Source: a virus
Length of the DNA stretch: 25,357 nt
IMG/VR virus record: IMGVR_UViG_3300035701_000264
Span: 1-25,357 of that record
Strand: one strand, 5' to 3'
Shown here: positions 23,800 to 25,357 of the stretch, piece by piece
Layout of the letters: each line of letters starts with the position of its first letter
Position numbering within the stretch: the first letter of the stretch is position 1
The notes under the pieces: generated by a model
Databases searched by the model: none
The model's input: the letters and a program-made list of their open reading frames with translations, nothing else
What the model was told of the DNA's origin: nothing
Position numbers and translations under genes: made by a program

Positions 23800-25357
23800 A
23801 TGTCAATAACATTAATAGATGGATTTATAAATACAGCAGCCTTACCGGTTGATTTAAAATCGGTGTGGGCTTCAACCTCCAGCTTGTATACATCCTCAGC
23901 AGGTGGATTCATATCTTCTTCATGGCGTTATGTTGGTATGACTGTTTACTGCCAAGACGCATCTTCTTCATATCAATTGATTGACGGAGTAGTCGATGCA
24001 AATTGGGTTAAACTTACCACAGGAAGCAATTATATTTCTTCTAGTTATGCCTTAACTTCTTCATACACATTAACCGCTAGTTTTGTGTCCGGAAGTAGTG
24101 GAAATGCCGCTTCCGCTTCTTATGCCTTAACAGCATCATATTTAAATCCTGGCACATATAGTATTACTTCAAGTTGGTCTAATAATTCCATATCAGCATC
24201 GTATGCTCTATCAAGTAGTAATGCAATTAGTTCTTCATGGGCTTTAACCGCCAGTTACTTTAATGATATTGACTTAACAGTACCTAGTGCTTCATGGGCA
24301 TCTTCTTCGATTAGCTCATCTTATGCTCTATCAAGTTCTTATGCAACAATAGCAACAAGTGCTTCAGCCGCGACAAGCATTACTTTTACGCCAACTACAG
24401 CATCATATGCAATAAGTTCTTCTTGGGCTTTAACCGCTAGTTACTTTAATGATGTTGACCTAACAGTGCCTAGCGCATCATGGGCATCTTCTTCGATAAG
24501 TTCGTCTTATTCTTTGTCAAGTTCCTATGCAGAAGTAGCAACTAGCGCCTCTTACGCAACCGCTTCATTCCAAACTGTGAGCGCATCCTTTGCTACGACT
24601 TCTTCATGGGCGTTAACAGCTAGTTACTTCAATGACATTGACTTAACAGTGCCTAGCGCATCATGGGCATCTTCATCAATAAGTGCTTCATATACATTAT
24701 CAAGTTCCTATGCAGTAACAACGACCAGTGCATCTTACGCTTTATCGAGTTCCTACGCAGCAACGGCAACTAGCGCTTCAACTGCAACAAGTATTACCTT
24801 TACACCAATAACGGCATCATATGCAACGACAGCTTCGGCTGCTACAAGCATTACTTTTATACCAACAACCGCATCATTTGCAACAACAGCAAGTTGGGCA
24901 CTAACCGCAAGCTATTTTAATGACATTGACTTAACAGTACCTAGTGCCTCTTGGGCATCTTCCTCAATAAGTGCTTCATATGCCTTATCAGCGTCATGGG
25001 CTCCTGATTTAACTATAACTCAAGTATCGGCTAGTTATGCCCTAACAGCAAGCTGGGCGTTAACAGCTAGTTACTTTAATGATGTTGACTTAACAGTACC
25101 CAGTGCATCTTGGGCATCTTCATCAATTAGTGCTTCCTACTCGACCACCGCAAGTTTCGCTCCAAATCAAAGCATAATGATACTTGGTTCGGGTACTTGT
25201 TCAACACAACGGAGTGGCAGTGGTAATACTGCTAGTGGTAATTGTTCGACAGTAGGTGGTGGCGTTGGTAATACTGCTAATAGTGTTTATTCAACTATTG
25301 CGGGTGGTGTCAACAACGCCGCGTATTGTACCGGACCAACAATTGGTGGTGGTTGGA
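23800..25357 (+). CDS. Tail-fibre-like adhesin, 3' end outside window
   Basis: The frame is open from the ATG at 23800, 3 nt after the previous stop, to the window edge (519 codons). The N-terminal ~75 residues (LPVDLKSVWAST, WRYVGMTVYCQDASSSYQLI) resemble the short head module that starts many phage fibre-type proteins. The next ~390 residues are almost entirely [YFW]-A-x-[ST]-x-S hexads. Five copies of a longer unit, WALTASYFNDxDLTVPSASW, are embedded among them. From ~465 the sequence changes to STxxxGxGNTASGNxSTVGGG-type repeats, like the head repeats of YadA-type trimeric adhesins and some phage fibres. A trimeric fibre ending in a receptor-binding or S74-type chaperone domain beyond the window is a reasonable inference. 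Confidence 0.72.
   Translation, partial: MSITLIDGFINTAALPVDLKSVWASTSSLYTSSAGGFISSSWRYVGMTVYCQDASSSYQLIDGVVDANWVKLTTGSNYISSSYALTSSYTLTASFVSGSSGNAASASYALTASYLNPGTYSITSSWSNNSISASYALSSSNAISSSWALTASYFNDIDLTVPSASWASSSISSSYALSSSYATIATSASAATSITFTPTTASYAISSSWALTASYFNDVDLTVPSASWASSSISSSYSLSSSYAEVATSASYATASFQTVSASFATTSSWALTASYFNDIDLTVPSASWASSSISASYTLSSSYAVTTTSASYALSSSYAATATSASTATSITFTPITASYATTASAATSITFIPTTASFATTASWALTASYFNDIDLTVPSASWASSSISASYALSASWAPDLTITQVSASYALTASWALTASYFNDVDLTVPSASWASSSISASYSTTASFAPNQSIMILGSGTCSTQRSGSGNTASGNCSTVGGGVGNTANSVYSTIAGGVNNAAYCTGPTIGGGW
24235..25130 (+). repeat. Five copies of a WALTASYFNDxDLTVPSASW unit
   Basis: Copies start at about 24235, 24421, 24604, 24892 and 25051, at spacings of 186, 183, 288 and 159 nt, all multiples of three. 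Each unit is followed by a variable number of aromatic hexads. Nucleotide identity is high (for example GACTTAACAGTACC in most copies), suggesting recent amplification. Confidence 0.85.
25186..25357 (+). repeat. GNTA/STVGGG head-type repeats, continuing past the edge
   Basis: The segment encodes repeated S-T-x-x-G-G-G-x-x-N-x-A units (CSTVGGGVGNTANS, YSTIAGGVNNAA). The period is roughly 14 residues, as in left-handed beta-roll heads of trimeric adhesins. It is interrupted by the window end. Confidence 0.65.

Noticed and set aside
23826-23833. TATAAATA within the start of the last fibre gene
   Set aside because: It is inside the coding sequence, downstream of the start codon, with no gene following at a suitable distance.

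Overview
The window looks like part of the genome of a large, AT-rich tailed bacteriophage, probably an uncultured myovirus of the broad T4-like type. The reasons are long consecutive virion-structural genes with low-complexity adhesion repeats, a DnaG-type primase and an Mre11/Rad50 (T4 gp47/gp46-like) recombination nuclease. All genes but one are on the + strand. Most starts lack a Shine-Dalgarno sequence, and gaps are short or overlapping. No host is identified by the sequence, and no tRNA, rRNA, CRISPR array, integrase or transposase was seen.

Layout. (1) 2-2676: two tandem paralogous secreted glycoside-hydrolase-like genes. The first is cut by the window edge. Both are visibly richer in G+C than everything downstream, which suggests an acquired cassette. 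(2) 2739-12410: virion structural genes. These are a DNRLRE-like protein with a long Ser-rich insertion, a degenerate EF-hand protein, a 1593-residue tail/baseplate-type protein with a LamG-like domain, a small conserved structural protein with the best promoter/RBS in the window, and a 362-residue structural protein. (3) 12471-16115: a 1019-residue protein with a seven-blade FG-GAP-like propeller followed by dockerin-like calcium loops, then a 188-residue protein made of seven 22-residue repeats. (4) 16112-16510 (minus): a GIY-YIG-type nuclease, convergent with the repeat protein. (5) 16599-20765: a replication/recombination pair, primase plus a single-chain SbcD-SbcC (Mre11-Rad50) fusion. 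(6) 20788-25357: two tail-fibre-like genes carrying aromatic hexapeptide repeats (pattern [YFW]-A-x-[ST]-x-S). The second runs off the window and enters YadA-head-like GNTA repeats.

How the genes fit together. Most of the window encodes an adhesion and tail apparatus: fibre-like repeats, an integrin-like propeller, a LamG-like domain, Ca2+-binding loops and polysaccharide-active enzymes. A short nucleic-acid module sits between two structural blocks. The points most worth a second look are the Mre11-Rad50 fusion with altered motifs, the 22-residue repeat protein with a 19-bp palindrome at its 5' end, the FG-GAP/dockerin architecture, a C-terminal tag shared by two virion proteins, and a TTATATTTATA element placed 5-7 nt before three start codons.
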